64,000 bases of DNA, from positions 164,617,741-164,681,740 of the forward strand of contig CM041465.1 of the NCBI GenBank assembly GCA_023213395.1. Reading direction: 5' to 3'. The stretch comes from Cycas panzhihuaensis (lineage: Eukaryota > Cycadophyta). A program made the translations under genes and the position numbers. The notes beneath the pieces were generated by a model. The model did no database searches. It was not told the origin of the DNA and worked only from the letters and a program-made list of their open reading frames with translations. Numbering within the stretch: the first letter of the stretch is position 1; every line of letters begins with the position of its first letter. Below, one piece after another: positions 43,147 to 55,518 of the stretch.

Positions 43147-45043
43147 AACAAACTATTAAAGAGGAGGCCTTAGAGACCTTATAGGAACAAGAACAAGAAC
43201 TAGTTCAAAGGAAATAACACGACTACACAGAAAACTTGAAGTAGGTGCATATGATGGAAGAGTCTTGTGAGAAACAAATCAAGATTAAGGAGGAGATCCA
43301 AGGAAAAGCTATGTAATAACAACATGAAACTATCAAAGAGCGAGCAAGAAAATGACTGGTGGAGGCAAAGGATTCTAAAGAAGAACCTCAACAAGCTTCA
43401 TGCAAATCTAGCAAGGTACTCATTGATCCTGTGTTGCATATGCACGTTTCTTTTGGTAGTTTTATCTGTCCTCTCTCATTTCCAAGTTTAGTAATAGCAG
43501 AGAAACCCTTCTTTCCCTATCCCATACTTAGCCAAAATCCTAAATCCCTTAACTCCAACCTTGTCATAGGACAAATCCTAATTCCTTTTTACAACCCTAG
43601 TTTAATGTTATCTTTACACAAATCCCCCCCTAAGGGTTTTCCCTCATTAGGCTATTCTAAACCATCCATCCTCACTTCATCGAGCTTCATCGCTTAGTAC
43701 AATGATTACTTGCCACAAAACTCCATCTGGTCCATCCCAAGCCCCTTCTTTACCATACTACCATAATTGTTTTTTTCCATTATTTTCTCTTAACACCATT
43801 CCTAAAACCCTATTAAACTCTCTTTTTCATAAAGAACGTCTATCATTAATCCCTTATCCATCTTTTCCCCCAAAGAATTCTTGTGGTCAAACAAACACTT
43901 CACAAATTCTCATTCAAATCAAAATCCAAACTTTATCCTTTCTTTCTGTACCTTCAAAGTTGTGGTTGATCACCATTCAAAATTCCACTTCTTCCTTTTC
44001 TTTTTTCACTAAACAATCACCAATTCAAGGCCCTTATGATCAACTCTTTTACCAACTTCCAAATTTCATCATAACCTTCCCCACAAAAATTCTATGTATT
44101 CTGATCACCTATCATTCCATTGGAGGACAAAATGTGCAAACACAAAGCAAGATTAGGGCAAGGCATCTGAGGCACCTCACAAGTCTGAGGACCCCTTCAA
44201 TATAGGACAGGTTACAACATGTACCTAGCCACAGGAACAAGCATCAACAAATTTAGAACACTCCTCAGCAAAATCCAACAATAGTAGCAAGATTGGATCT
44301 AGTCTTCACAATATACAGGACTTAGCAAGTGTTGACTGGAAGAATTGATCAAAGCTAGACAAAGCCATGCAATAAGCAATTCCCAATACTTTAAGGGCGA
44401 AGTATTATTTTATGAGGAGGGAAATTGTAGTGTTCCCAAAATAAAGAAGAAGTTGGTTTTCTATAGATGGAATTATTATTAGGAAATCAAATTTTAAGAG
44501 GATTAAAGAAAGAATCATTTAACATATTTTGTTATGAAGTCAATTTTTTTAGAGAGAAATAGGAGTTAGTTTTTGAGGGAGAAAACTAAAGGCTATAAAT
44601 AGAAAAGCCTTGATCATTTGTAAATCATTCTTGGAGAATTTATGATACTTTGGATAATGGCCTTGCACCATTAGGGAACATCCATGCCACTTGGAGGGTT
44701 GCTCGCCTCAAAGAGAGCTATAACTGGTGGGTATTATATCAGGTTCTACTATCAATTTATTATTATTTCAACTACTGTTATTTATCAATGTTATATTGCA
44801 TGGATGGATGAACTATGTCTGTTGTGTGATATTTTATGAGGATTTACTGCTATCAAGGCATGCTATCTATTGCAAATATTATCTCTGGGGAGAGTAACTG
44901 CTATTAAATGCATGAAATTTGTTATAAATGTTTGTGATTATTACCATTATCTGTTGCTTGAGAATTTTGGCCTGCTACATCATATGTCATTGGACAACTG
45001 TAAGATGACTATGTACTATACATATATATTCATACCTAATGCA
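43147..45043 (+). mobile_element. gypsy T2, 3' internal region and LTR start
   Basis: This plus-strand segment parallels the minus-strand segment T3 (about 56975 to 55519). Shared blocks include TTTTTCATAAAGAA, CCATCTTTTC and GTGGTTGATCA-type words upstream, the same polypurine tract position, and LTR starts TGTAGTGTTCC/TGTAGCGTTCC. 43147-44425 has no recognisable domain beyond a Glu/Gln-rich stretch near 43170-43400 and is probably 3' non-coding. Confidence 0.65.
44426..45043 (+). repeat. LTR of gypsy T2, interrupted by A-5
   Basis: It starts TGTAGTGTTCCC after a polypurine tract (GAGGAGGGAAAT, 44414-44425). Promoter box GGCTATAAATAG at 44591-44602. The target site ATAAT of A-5 is at 45044-45048, so the LTR end is displaced to beyond 55513 or lost. 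Confidence 0.7.
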
Positions 45044-45048
45044 ATAAT

Positions 45049-45262
45049 TATTAAATTCTAACTCCACAATGATGAGAGGAAATGAATATTTCATTTTCAT
45101 TATGAGAGGAATCCCTCTTTTTATACATTAGGTTTTGTAACCGTTATATGGTTTATTGCAACCAATCATTTACATTAAGTACAATGAGGGGTTAATAACA
45201 TTACCCCCTTTCTCTTAATGATCCTATCATAAAAGTCCTAAGATAAAACATTATTCTTTAAC
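45049..45262 (-). repeat. 3' LTR of A-5
   Basis: Starts TATTAAATTC (TG mutated to TA). It ends near CTTTAAC before the polypurine complement CCCGCTCTTAATG. Confidence 0.88.
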
Positions 45263-45269
45263 CCCGCTC

Positions 45270-46744
45270 TTAATGTTTTCTCTTTTAGTCCAATTTTTTC
45301 TCCGAGTAATTGAAAGTTGTCTCTACCAAGGGATTTTGTCAAAATATTTGCAGCTTGGTTTGCTGTGGGACAATATACTAGATCAATTTCTTTATTCTGC
45401 CCTTTTTCTCAAATGAAGTGATGGTGCACTTCTATGTGTTTTGTTCGTATATGCAGAATGGGATTTTTATCCAACTTTATTGCACTTTGATTATCACATA
45501 GTAAGGTAGTTGGTCATTTTTCCAGTTGGTTCATGTCCATTAGCAGTTGTTTGAGCCAAAGTGCTTCACATGTTACATTAACTGCTGATTTGTACTATGC
45601 TTCAATTGATGAAAGTGCAATGGTTGGCTATTTTTTGCTGCACCAAGAAATGGCAGTTGAGCCCAAGAAGAAGCAATATCCGCTGGTAGATCTTTTGTCT
45701 TTGTCTCCTGCCCAGTTAGAGTCACAATATCCAAGCAGTTATGTTGATTTCTCTTTGGTGAATACCAATTTCATATCTATAGTTTCTGTTAGGCATCAAA
45801 GTATCCTTTTGGCTGCTTTCCAATGTCTTATTCTTGATTCTTGCATGTCTCTAGATACCAATCCTACTGAGTGTGAAATATCAAGCCTTGTGGTAGTTAA
45901 ATAGATTAGAATTCCAATTAACTACCTGTAGAGAGTGTTGTTGATAGTAGATTCACCTTCATCTGGGAATAGATTGCAATTTACCTCCATAGGGGTTGCA
46001 AAACCATTGCAATTCTCCATTTGGAAATTGATAAGCAAATCTTTGATGTATTTGCTTTATGACAATGTCATTGAGTTTTCGTTTTGCTCAACTTCTATTC
46101 CTAGATAATAACTCAAGAAGCCCAAATCCATCATTTCGAAGTCCTTTTCCAACTAGTTTTTTATATCTGACATAGATGTGGTGTCATCTCCTGTGAGTTA
46201 TCATCAACATAAACAACAATGATTGATATTTTTCCACCGTTTCTTTTTACATAAAGACTGGAATCGGAACTGCACCTGTGAAAGCCACGTTGAGACAAGT
46301 GTTTGTTTAGCTTAAGCATACTAGGCTCTAGGAGCTTGTTTCAATCCATACAAAAGCCTTTTTAAGTTTACATACCAGATGTTCTTGTCCTTGCCTGACA
46401 TAGCCTTCTAGTTGTCGCATATAAACTTCTTCCTCTAGGTCTCCATTTAAGAAGGCACTTTTGACATCCAACTGGTAAATCTTCCAGTTGTTTTGTGCTA
46501 CTAGTGCAATCACTATTCGCACAGTATTTAGCTTGGCCACAAGAGAGAAAGTTTCATCAAAATCAATTCCTGTTATTTGAGTGTATCCTTTTGCTACAAG
46601 TCTTGCTTTAAATTTTTCTATTTTTCCATCAACTTCTTCTTTTACCTTGTACACCAATTTGCAATTGACAACTGGTTTGTTCGGAGGTAGGCCCACTAGA
46701 TCCCAAGTTTGATTTTTGGCAATGGCATCCATTTCTGCATTCAT
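45270..46744 (-). pseudogene. copia reverse transcriptase and RNase H of A-5
   Basis: 46328-46744 is open: AKNQTWDLVGLPPNKPVVN through the [17 protein letters not shown] motif to LKKAFV. YVDD (46211-46200) is kept but directly followed by NSQE instead of MILTG, which indicates a small deletion. RNase H residues (CDNQSAIKLDKNPILHIRTKH) are readable near 45480 with frame changes. Several stops occur at 45700-46300. Confidence 0.83.
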
Positions 46745-48025
46745 TGCTGACCTCCACTCAGCATATTCTTTTGCTTCTTCAAATGACTGAGGTTCTACTC
46801 TATTGAGGAGAGCTTGATGATGTTGACTCCTAGTTCTGTGTGTAAATACATCTCATTTTCCTTCTTCTATTATTTTGATGTACCATTTTGGTACTTTCTT
46901 CTCCTTTTTTGGTGCTTCAACAATTGTTTCTTCTGATGATTGTTCTTCTTCAATGAGCAGAGTAGACTCTAATTCTTCTAAGTCAGTTTCTATAGTTACT
47001 CCAGATTCTTCATCAAAAAATTCCTTTTGAGGCTTAATCTTCGGTATTGCTTCTATTGTTTGAATCAAAGACTTTACCTCAATTGGAATTTCTTCATTAA
47101 AAATTGCATCCCTACTTACATAGATTTTATTGGTCTTGGTATCTATGCGCTTGTACCATTTTGAAATTTTGTTGTAACCAATCATAATGCACTCTATGCA
47201 CTTTGAATCGAGTTTTGTTCTATTTTTATCTAGTATGTGAACAAAGGCTTGGCTACCAAAGATTTTCAAGTTACTTACATCAAGCTTTCTTCCAGTCCAT
47301 TTTTCTTCTGGAGTAGTCTGGTGCAGTGCTATGGTTGGACATCGATTTATCAAGTAGCATGTCGTACTTACTGCTTCAGCCTAGTAAGCTTTTGAAATCT
47401 ATTTGTTGAGAATCATGATGCGTGCCATTTCCATAATGGTCCTGTTATTCCATTTTGTGACCCCGTTGGGTTGAGGTGTGTAGGGAGTTGTAAGCTGTCT
47501 TCATATGCCTTTGGTTCTGCAATAGTCCATGAATTCTTTTGAAACATATTCACCACCATTGTCAGATCTAATACATTTAATTTTACATCCTGACTCTAGT
47601 TCTACTTCAGTCTTAAATTCTTTAAATGTATCAAATACAACTAACTTGTTATGAATAAAATATATCCACACCTTTCTAGTGAAATCATCAATGAATGTCA
47701 AGAAGTATCTGGAGCCATTTATGGAAAGTGGTGTTAAAGGACCACATAAGTCTGTGTGTACTAACTCTAATTTTTGTTGTGCACGCCATTCACTCATTTT
47801 GAATGGAAAACGATGTTGTTTTCCAAATTGATAGCCTTTGCAAACAAAATGTTCTGCTGAAATAGAAGGGAGCCCATTAACTATATTGTTTTTTTTCATC
47901 ATTTCTAATTTATCTAGAGGGAGATGCCCATACTTCAAATGCCACACTTTATTATCATTTGAATTTATAGCAGAAAGTGATTTTACATCGTTTGAATCAA
48001 TAGGAACAGACAACAGCTTATAGAG
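46745..48025 (-). pseudogene. copia integrase of A-5 (left part)
   Basis: 47501-48013 is open with the HHCC region (HLKYGHLPLDK, FVCKGYQFGKQH with one Cys changed to Tyr), Asp 1 (HTDLCGPL) and Asp 2 (RSDNGGEYVSKEF). The Glu motif reads GVTKWNNRT, so Glu is Lys. Stops at about 47390 separate it from the C-terminus and Glu-rich linker (46853-47353). It joins 53257 across B-2. Confidence 0.85.
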
Positions 48026-48580
48026 TGTGAAAAGAGGCTAGATGGCCTCAACAGTCCCTAGATCTAGAAACTAGCATCACTCTAGTTCTATTTGCAGAAA
48101 TATAAACAAGTATAATAAACTCAAGGCAAAGAGAAAGCAAAGAGACAAAACTTGAATGAAGGAGCAAGAGAAAATAATACCCAATATGTGGAGTTGGAAT
48201 TGGTCCAACCTCCCAAGAATGAACAGTTTGATTAGCAAACTGATAGCATAACAATGTCTGACTCCAACTCTTGTATGAGACAATGAGGAGAGGTCTCATT
48301 ATATAGAGTGAAATGAGAGACCTAAGGCCTTGGATGTTTGACAAGTGTCAAACATCCAAGATACATGCCTTGCATGTTGGACATGTGTCCTTTTGGGCTC
48401 TTATGTGAGCAAAAGTGCATGAGGGTCCATTTGACCCTTTAGTGACAACGTTGTGTCACTACAAAGAATGTGTATGTGCTCTTTATCACTTAACTGATAA
48501 CTCACCCCTAAAGTAAAAAATGCATATATTACTTGAAAAATAAAGTACATTAACTTAACATTTAAACATAAGGTTTAACA
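48026..48580 (-). repeat. 3' LTR of B-2
   Basis: 555 bp, TGTGAAAAGAGG to GGTTTAACA, followed by CCCCCC (polypurine complement). The 14-bp inverted repeat is at 48329-48360. The second palindrome here has changed bases (TTAACTGATAA). Confidence 0.95.
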
Positions 48581-48589
48581 CCCCCCATC

Positions 48590-49922
48590 ATTTACAATGT
48601 TAAGTCGGTTCCTAAGACCATCTATGAATTTTACAAACTTTTCTCCACTAAGAGGTTTGGTAAAGATGTCTGCATGCGCTCCTCTGTAGAGTCTGTCTTT
48701 GGAGGTTGATCTCACCATTCTGAACATGTTCTCTGATGAAGTGATGGTGAACCTCGATGTGTTTTGTCTGTGCATGAAAGACTAAATTCTTAGCTAACTT
48801 GAGCACACTTTGATTGTCGCAATGTATCCTGGTGGGGTGACCCTGCTCAAGTCCAAGTTACCTAAGAATCCGTCGTAGCCAGATAGCCTCACAAGCTGCA
48901 CTGACTGCAACTTTGTACTCTGCTTCGGTGGAGGACAAGGTAACATTGGGTTGCTTCTTGCAACTCCACGAAACAATCTTGAACCAAGGGAAAAAGCGAT
49001 CCCGAGGTTGATCTCACGCTATCTTGGCAACCGCCTAATCGAATCTGAGAACCCTTCCAGAGTGAAGTTCTCATTATGTGCATACTCAAGGCCATGCTGT
49101 AATGTGCCTTTGATGTACTTAAGTATGCATTTGGCTGCATTCCAAAGGTATCTGATTGAGTTGAGACATGTAACGTGAGCAAATCCCAACAGCAAATGAG
49201 ATGTCCGGTCGAGTGTTGGTGAGATAAATGAGACTCCCAATCAACTGCCGGTAAAGTGTGGGATCTGCTGGTGCAGCTTCCTCATTGAGAGTAAGCTTAG
49301 ATCCATTCTCCATAGGTGTAGGCGTTGTTTTGCAGTCGTGCATCCTGAACCGCTGCAAAATGTCCCAAGAATATTTCGCTTGGGAGATGAAGATATAGCC
49401 TGGCTGTTGCCATATCTCAAAGCCTAAAAAATAATGGAGAAGAATCTCAAAACTTCTCTTCAAATCATCTTGGAGAATATGAATCATCTTAGTGTCACTA
49501 CCAGTGATCACTAAGTCATCTACATACAAGGCAACAAAAATTACATAGTTTTTTCCATTTTTTATATACAGATTAGGATCTAAAGTAGATCGATGAAACC
49601 CATGTCTCAAGAAGTAGTCATCGATCTTTGAGTACCATGCCCTTGGAGCTTGCTTCAAGCCATATAATGCCTTTTTTAGGCGATATACAAGATGCTCCTT
49701 GCCTTGTACTTTGTATCCGGGAGGTTGCTACAAATACACCTCCTCCTGAAGATCGCCATTAAGAAAGGCGCTCTTCACGTCCATTTGATATGCAGGCCAT
49801 TTGCATTGAGCAGCTAAGGCCAAAATGAGTCTGATGGTATTCATGTTCGCCACTAGTGCAAAAGTTTCTTCATAATCTATGCCTTCTTTTTGTTTAAAAC
49901 CTTTTGCGACAAGGCGTGCTTT
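48590..49922 (-). pseudogene. copia reverse transcriptase and RNase H of B-2
   Basis: 49119-49658 is open with [17 protein letters not shown] (49526-49512) and the RT tail (DPTLYRQLIGSLIYLTNTRPDISFAVG). Four residues (TDLG) before LLHYFLGFE are deleted in frame relative to B-1. The RT start (49680-49920) lies in other frames with a stop. RNase H (48590-49060) shows GFSDS-type and AEYK-type residues with small deletions. Confidence 0.83.
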
Positions 49923-50618
49923 CTACCTTTTAAGTGAACCATCATAATGGAATTTGGTCTTGTAGACCCATTTGCAACTGATTGCCTGTTTGTGTTTAGG
50001 CAATTCAACCAAATTCCAAGTACCATTCTTTTCAATAGAATGGGTTTCTTCATCCATGGCAGCCTTCCAATTTTCATTTTTAGAAGCCTCCTCAAAAGTG
50101 GAAGGCTCATCAACACAAAGCACTTGACCATAAGTGCATAATTGGTTTCTTCTTAGATATTTAGATGGACATTTTCCTTCAATGATGTGACCGTCATGAA
50201 CTGTTTGTGTGTACCATTTAGGTAACTTTTGAATTGAAGTTACTTGAATCTCAAGATCTTCTGGTGTAAGTGGTTGGTCAACAGAAGATGTGCTTGGATC
50301 AAGTGGAGCAAATTCAGTTGAAGTAGACAAATCCGGTGGTGCAGATGATGAACATGGTGTAGAGGATTGACAGGGAAGGAAGGCCTCAACAATCTTCTTG
50401 CCTTTGTCAATGGGTGGTTGCATGGATGCTGTTTGCACCTCTTGATGATCTTCTTCAGCAAAGATGACATCTCTTGAGAGATGCATTTTCTTCCCTATAG
50501 GATCATACAACTTGTAGGCTTTACTGTGAATGGCGTAACCTACAAAGATGCATTTTAGACTATGCTTGTCTAATTTCTTCCTTTCGATCGGGAATGTGCA
50601 TATAAGCGGTGCACCCAA
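49923..50618 (-). pseudogene. integrase C-terminus and RT linker of B-2
   Basis: Open for 231 codons: KLDKHSLKCIFVGYAIHSK (integrase C-terminal motif), a Ser/Pro/Thr-rich linker, and the RT start (SIEKNGTWNLVELPKHKQ). It is offset by a frame change from the integrase core at about 50600. Confidence 0.83.
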
Positions 50619-51517
50619 AAGTCCTCAAATGGTCGACAAGAAGCTTTTGCGCACCATGCCTCCTCGGGTGTCATGTTGGTGATTGCTATAGTAGGACTGC
50701 GATTGGCCACATAGGCAGCTGTGTGAAATGCCTCTGCCCAATAAGCTCGAGTGAGTCCTTGTGCATGCATCATAGCTTTGGCTTTATTGGCCAAAGTTCT
50801 GTTCATCCGTTCGAAGACTCCATTTTGTTGAGGAGTGTGAGGTATCGTCAGTTGTCTTCGAATGCCGTTATCCTTGCAGTATTGGGTGAATTCATTTGAT
50901 GTAAATTCACCTCCATTGTCTGTCCTGAATGTTTTGATTGAATGGCCAGACTCATTTTCCACTTCAAGTTTGAATTCTTTGAACTTGGAAAATGCTTCAG
51001 ATTTGTGTTTGATGAAATAAACCCAAACTTTGTGAGAAAAATCATCAATGAAGGAGATGTAATACAAAACTCCTCCAAAAGATGATGTGGGCATAGGTCC
51101 ACACAAATCCGAATGTACTAGCTGCAGAGGATGTGATGCACGCCACGCTTTGCCTTTAGGGAAAGGCAAGCGATGTTGAGTTCCCATAATGCACGCTTCG
51201 CAAATACATTTCGTTCCATAAATCTTAGGAAGCCCATGTACCATGTTCTTGTTGATCATCAGCCTCAAATTGTCTAAGCTCAAATGGCCTAGACGTTGAT
51301 GCCAAAGTTGCATCTTGGACAAGTAAGGAGTGACAATGGAACCAGAGTAAGCAGAATCAAGTGTTATATTATTGGCATCCAACTTGTAGAGGCCTTGATC
51401 CTCATAGCCAACAGCTACTACTTGGTCTTCTTTGTCACTAATTATACATTTCCGCTTTGGAACAATACACTCATCATTGCTTGTCCAATGGCTATGAGAT
51501 AGTAAATTTGTGTCCAT
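50570..51517 (-). pseudogene. copia integrase core of B-2, D,D,E intact
   Basis: 315 codons. The HHCC region (WHQRLGHLS and CICEACIMG) is followed by Asp 1 (VHSDLCGPM, residue 137), Asp 2 (RTDNGGEFTSNEF, residue 200) and Glu (NGVFERMNRT, residue 236), giving the D-35-E spacing. This is the best-preserved integrase in the window. A frame change near 50620 cuts off its C-terminal domain, and PR upstream (51520-51780, IIDSGASQHMTG) is in broken frames. Confidence 0.88.
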
Positions 51518-51779
51518 TGAAGGTATTAAATAGGCATTGCCATCAGGAAATGTGGAGGAAGGATTTGAGGAGGAAAAAATGCGTTGATTGTGCCTACTCC
51601 GTAAATTTTGGTAGATTGATTATTCCCAAAGGTCACTGATTGACCTTTGCCTTCCTTGATGTTGGTGAGGAGCTCTTCAGTTCCAGTCATGTGTTGTGAA
51701 GCTCCAGAATCAATAATCCAAGTTTCATCAACCTTGGATGTCTGATATGCACAAAATAGTTTGTCTTCATCTGCAAACT

Positions 51780-52695
51780 GATTAGAGTGGCGTTGATCGC
51801 CACCTCTGAAGCCCCCCCTTCCTCTTTGACCTCCTCGATAGGCACCTCGATTTAGTCAAGGGGTTGTTCTTCTTCGTTGTTCTTTGTTGAAACCGCCACC
51901 GCTGGCCGACGTGGTTCACCGGTAATCTTCTTGATGTGGCTACTGTTGTTGGTGGCACTGTTGGCGTGGTTGCTGCTGTTGTTGGCGTAGATCTGCTTGC
52001 TTTTTCCGACACTCAAGTGCGATGTGGCCAGGTTTGCCACAATAATGACATACAACATTGGTCCTTGAAGACCCAATGTTCATGTTCCCAAACTGCTTTG
52101 AAAGTGCAGGTTTGGGTTGCTGTTTGGCCTTTGAATTGGCCGTGAATGCACCTGATGTAGATGGTCCCTCCTCATTATCCTTAGTGTAGATTTGTTCTTC
52201 TTGAAGTAGCAGACTTTCAAATTCGTTGAATGTCATAGTTTTGAGGGAACCATCTCTTGTAGTAGATGAAATAAAGCCATTGTAGTCTTTCGGTAAGGCT
52301 TTGGTGATGGATGTGATCAATTCATCCCTCGTTCTTTGGACTTCCAAGTGTATTCGCTTCATTACATACCTCCTTGATGGAGGAAAGAAAAGCCGACATG
52401 GGCTTGATAAACTTAATAGAATACAATTTTGCTTTAACCATTAAAATGCGAGCTTGATCTCGCCTTTCATACAATGAGGACAAGGTGTCCCAAGCTTCCT
52501 TAGAAGTGTTAGCACCAAAGAATATTCGATCTACATTTACATCAACAATCATGTGAAGGAATGCCAAAGCAATTTCATCTTTGGCTTCCCAAGCAGCAAG
52601 CAAAGCATCATCAGGTTGCGCAGTAATATTCCCATTGGTAACAAGTGCTGGTCGAGGTAATCTCCCAGAAACATAACTCCAAAATTCGTTCATGA
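51780..52695 (-). pseudogene. copia gag of B-2, N-terminus deleted
   Basis: 52322-52693 encodes MNEFWSYVSGRLPRPAL to TSKEAWDTLSSLYERR. A frame change near 52340 leads to 51940-52362 with FESLLLQEEQIY and one complete knuckle, CHYCGKPGHIALEC. The first roughly 32 residues present in B-1 are missing because of the deletion that reaches the PBS. Confidence 0.86.
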
Positions 52696-52702
52696 TACCA
52701 AA

Positions 52703-53256
52703 TGTGAAAAGAGGCTAGATGGCCTCAACAGTCCCTAGATCTAGAAACTAGCATCACTCTAGTTCTAGTTGCAGAAATATAAACAAGTATAATAAACTCA
52801 AGGCAAAGAGAAAGCAAAGAGACAAAACTTGAATGAAGGAGCAAGAGAAAATAATATCCAATATGTGGAGTTGGAATTGGTCCAACCTCCCAAGAATGAA
52901 TAGTTTGATTAGCAAACTGATAGCATAACAATACAGCTCCAACTCTTGTATGAGACAATGAGGAGAGGTCTTATTATATAGAGTGAAATGAGAGACCTAA
53001 GGCCTTGGATGTTTGACAAGTGTCAAACATCCAAGATACATGCCTTGCATGTTGGACATGTGTCATTTTGGGCTCTTATGTGAGCAAAAGTGCATGAGGG
53101 TCCATTTGACCCTTTAGTGACAACGCTGTGTCACTAGAAAGAATGTGAGTGTGCACTTTATCACTTAAGTGATAAGTCACCCCTAAAGTAAAAAGTGCAT
53201 ATATTACATGAAAAATAAAAGTACATTAACTTAACATTTAAACATAAGGTTTAACA
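52703..53256 (-). repeat. 5' LTR of B-2
   Basis: 554 bp matching 48026-48580. Inverted repeat at 53004-53035. The PBS complement before it is cut to TGATACCA (52693-52700). Confidence 0.95.
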
Positions 53257-54572
53257 TAGAGGTCATTATACTTTACCCTTTTGGCAGTGACAACACCATC
53301 ATTCTTCATGTTCAGTACATAACACATGCCTTTTTCATCAAACATAGTTCTCAGTTTTTTGTTACTTAGTTGTGCCATAGAGAGGAGATTCATTTTTAAC
53401 CTAGGTACAAGAAGTACATTACCAATTTTCTTTACACAACCTTGCAAATTCACAACAATGGTTCTTACTCCCTTGATGTTCAGAGTGTCTTTATCTCCTA
53501 ATTCAGCTGATTTTTCTGAGGAGTAGGGTTTAATGGATTCAAACTAGTCCTCCCTGCTTGTCATGTGTTGTGATGCCCCAAAGTCAATATACCACACGTC
53601 CTTGTCATGAAGACTGGTTGACAGAGCGGCAATGAAGGTTGTTTCTTCTTCATCATCGTCTTGTTGCTCTTGACTATAGTTTCTAGTAGGTCTCTTCCCT
53701 CTTTGTTGAGGATATTGATATGGGTAGTGTCCTAATTGCCCACAATGATAACAAACATCAAATACATGGCATTTGCCTGAAAAGTGTCTGGGCTTGCTGC
53801 AGTTGAAGTAGACTTGAGCATCCCTTAGCGGATACATCCGACCATGTCCTCTGTTTTCTGACCATCTTCCACATGATGCAAGCTTGAAATCCGGTGTTCG
53901 TCCTCTGCCTTTGAATTGACCTTGTCCTCTGGAGCCTCCTATGTTCAACTTTGTCACAAAGGCATCTTCCAATCTTATGGTGTCTTCATATCTTCTGTTT
54001 CTTTGTTCCTATCTCAACAACATTCCTGTCAATTCATCAAGAGTCATTTCTTCTATTAAGCCAGTATTGGTTATGGTGTTGATGGTTACATCAAAGGCCT
54101 TTGGGAGTTTTCCTGCTACCATTTCTACTACTTCCCTTTCGGAAATGTCAGCCCCGATGCTTAAGAGGTCTTTCCAAATTGTAGTAACTTTATGAATAAA
54201 ATTAATTACTATTTCTGTTTCTTTCATGAATAATTTGAATAGTTCCTCTTTCAAGGTTATGATCTTGGCTCTGTTCTTTTGAGTATACAGATTCTCAAAC
54301 ATTTTCCAAATTTGAGAACAAGAATTCGATTTGTCAGTATATATCAGAAGATGATCTAAAACTAATATTTTTAAGGTTATTATTGCAAGATTGTTTCTAT
54401 CTTTCTAGCTTTTCTAGGCATCTCCTTCAGTTTCAAGCATTTCCTCCTCACCAATGCTTATCTCCCAGGCATTTTTTGCATGTAAGAGGGCTTCCATTTT
54501 AATTCTCCAGATATGGTAGTTGTTTCCAGTCAGTCTATCTACATCATTGAGGCCCAAAACAGAGAAGGCCAT
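53257..54572 (-). pseudogene. copia gag and protease of A-5
   Basis: From the right: start ATG at 54572-54570 (MAFSVLGLNDVDRLTGNNYH), then capsid in broken frames, with 54009-54302 open (FENLYTQKNRAKIITLKEEL). 53544-53972 carries the RG-rich region and two damaged knuckles (YFNCSKPRHFSGKC, first Cys lost; CYHCGQLGHYPYQY, last Cys lost). PR reads YIDFGAS, so DSG is DFG, and a Trp-to-stop follows. 53257-53453 is the PR end. Confidence 0.84.
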
Positions 54573-55298
54573 GATTGTATAGCAGAAAATAAGACTCTAT
54601 TTTAGAAGACAAACCTAAGAGGACTGGTCCATATGATTATATGAAGATCTGTACGAAATTCTGTATGGAATCAAAGTTGTATGGAATAAAAAATGGACTC
54701 AAATCAAAGAACTCTCAAATGGGTGTCCGAATCTACAAGTATTTTTTTGAAATCTATTCTGGTTTGAGAGAGAGAGGAATGAAACTCCAAATCCGTGCCG
54801 CTAGGTTTTTCAAGAAAACTATTGAAACTTCATAAAAATCTAAAAGAAACTCTATAAATCGGCACTTAATGTCTTTGTATTAACTGGAGAGAGGGGCTGC
54901 AATATTTATTACCTAGATTTCGAGTGATTTTCCTCAAAAAATTGAGAGATTTGCCTCCAAACCCACGTGTCTAAAAATATGGCTAAAAACCCTTTGAGAT
55001 GAACTCGGATCAAGTTGATGTAGAAGGAAAAAATGATGAGGAGACCGAGATCTACAATCTGGGTAAGTTTGGTGCGATTTTGAGAACTTTGACTTTTGAT
55101 GTCCATACAACCGCATTTGCTCGCACTTTGTCTCAAACTTGCAAAGAAAAAATTAACCTCTTTCAACTCACTTTGATTGATGCCTGTACTTGGTGAATAA
55201 CTTAACCTCCTTCAACTCACTTTGATTGATGCTCCTCTTGATTTTCTGCAATTAAAATCTTCATAGGTAGATAGGCTCAATAGCCTGCTTTGATACCA
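54573..55298 (-). other. A-5 leader and primer-binding site
   Basis: Non-coding. The reverse complement of 55287-55298 is TGGTATCAAAGC. GTAC/GTATGG words cluster near 54645-54690 where sister elements have the hairpin; here pairing is degraded. Two near-copies of a CAACTCACTTTGATTGATGC segment lie at about 55158 and 55216. Confidence 0.7.
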
Positions 55299-55513
55299 TG
55301 TTAAATTCCAACTCCACAATGATGAGAGGAAAAGAATATTTCATTTTCTTTATGACAGGAATCCCTCCTTTTATACAGTAGGTTTTATAATCGTTACATG
55401 GTTTATTGCAACCAATCATTTACATTAAGTACAATGAGGGTTTAATAACATTACCCCCTTTCTCCTAATGATCCTATCCTAAAAGTCATAAGATAAAAGA
55501 TTATTTTTTAAAA
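55299..55513 (-). repeat. 5' LTR of A-5
   Basis: 215 bp starting TGTTAAATTCC after the PBS. It ends where ATAAT (55514-55518) repeats the left target site. Confidence 0.9.
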
Positions 55514-55518
55514 ATAAT

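Larger units (their letters stand above)
48026..53256 (-). mobile_element. Ty1/copia retrotransposon B-2, nested in A-5, lacking leader and part of PBS
   Basis: 5231 bp with LTRs 48026-48580 and 52703-53256 (about 97% identical by eye) and an exact 5-bp duplication TAGAG (48021-48025, 53257-53261). Same family as B-1. The leader, the gag start and the outer part of the PBS are missing: gag codons for MNEF run straight into TGATACCAAA and the LTR. It cannot prime or package by itself. Confidence 0.95.
45049..55513 (-). mobile_element. Ty1/copia retrotransposon A-5, nested between T2 and T3, split by B-2
   Basis: LTRs at 45049-45262 and 55299-55513 and an exact 5-bp duplication ATAAT (45044-45048, 55514-55518). 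The LTRs differ at roughly 17 of 214 positions, so it is the oldest copia copy with two LTRs here. The left LTR has lost its TG (now TA). B-2 (48026-53256) sits in the GAG_pre-integrase region with its own TSD. Confidence 0.93.

Noticed and set aside
43359-44205. Long plus-strand open frames (112 and 167 codons) that might look like host proteins
   Set aside because: They are low-complexity and Ser/Pro/Leu-rich, match no domain, and lie in the 3' internal region of gypsy T2, whose reverse counterpart (56300-56975) does not preserve the frames.
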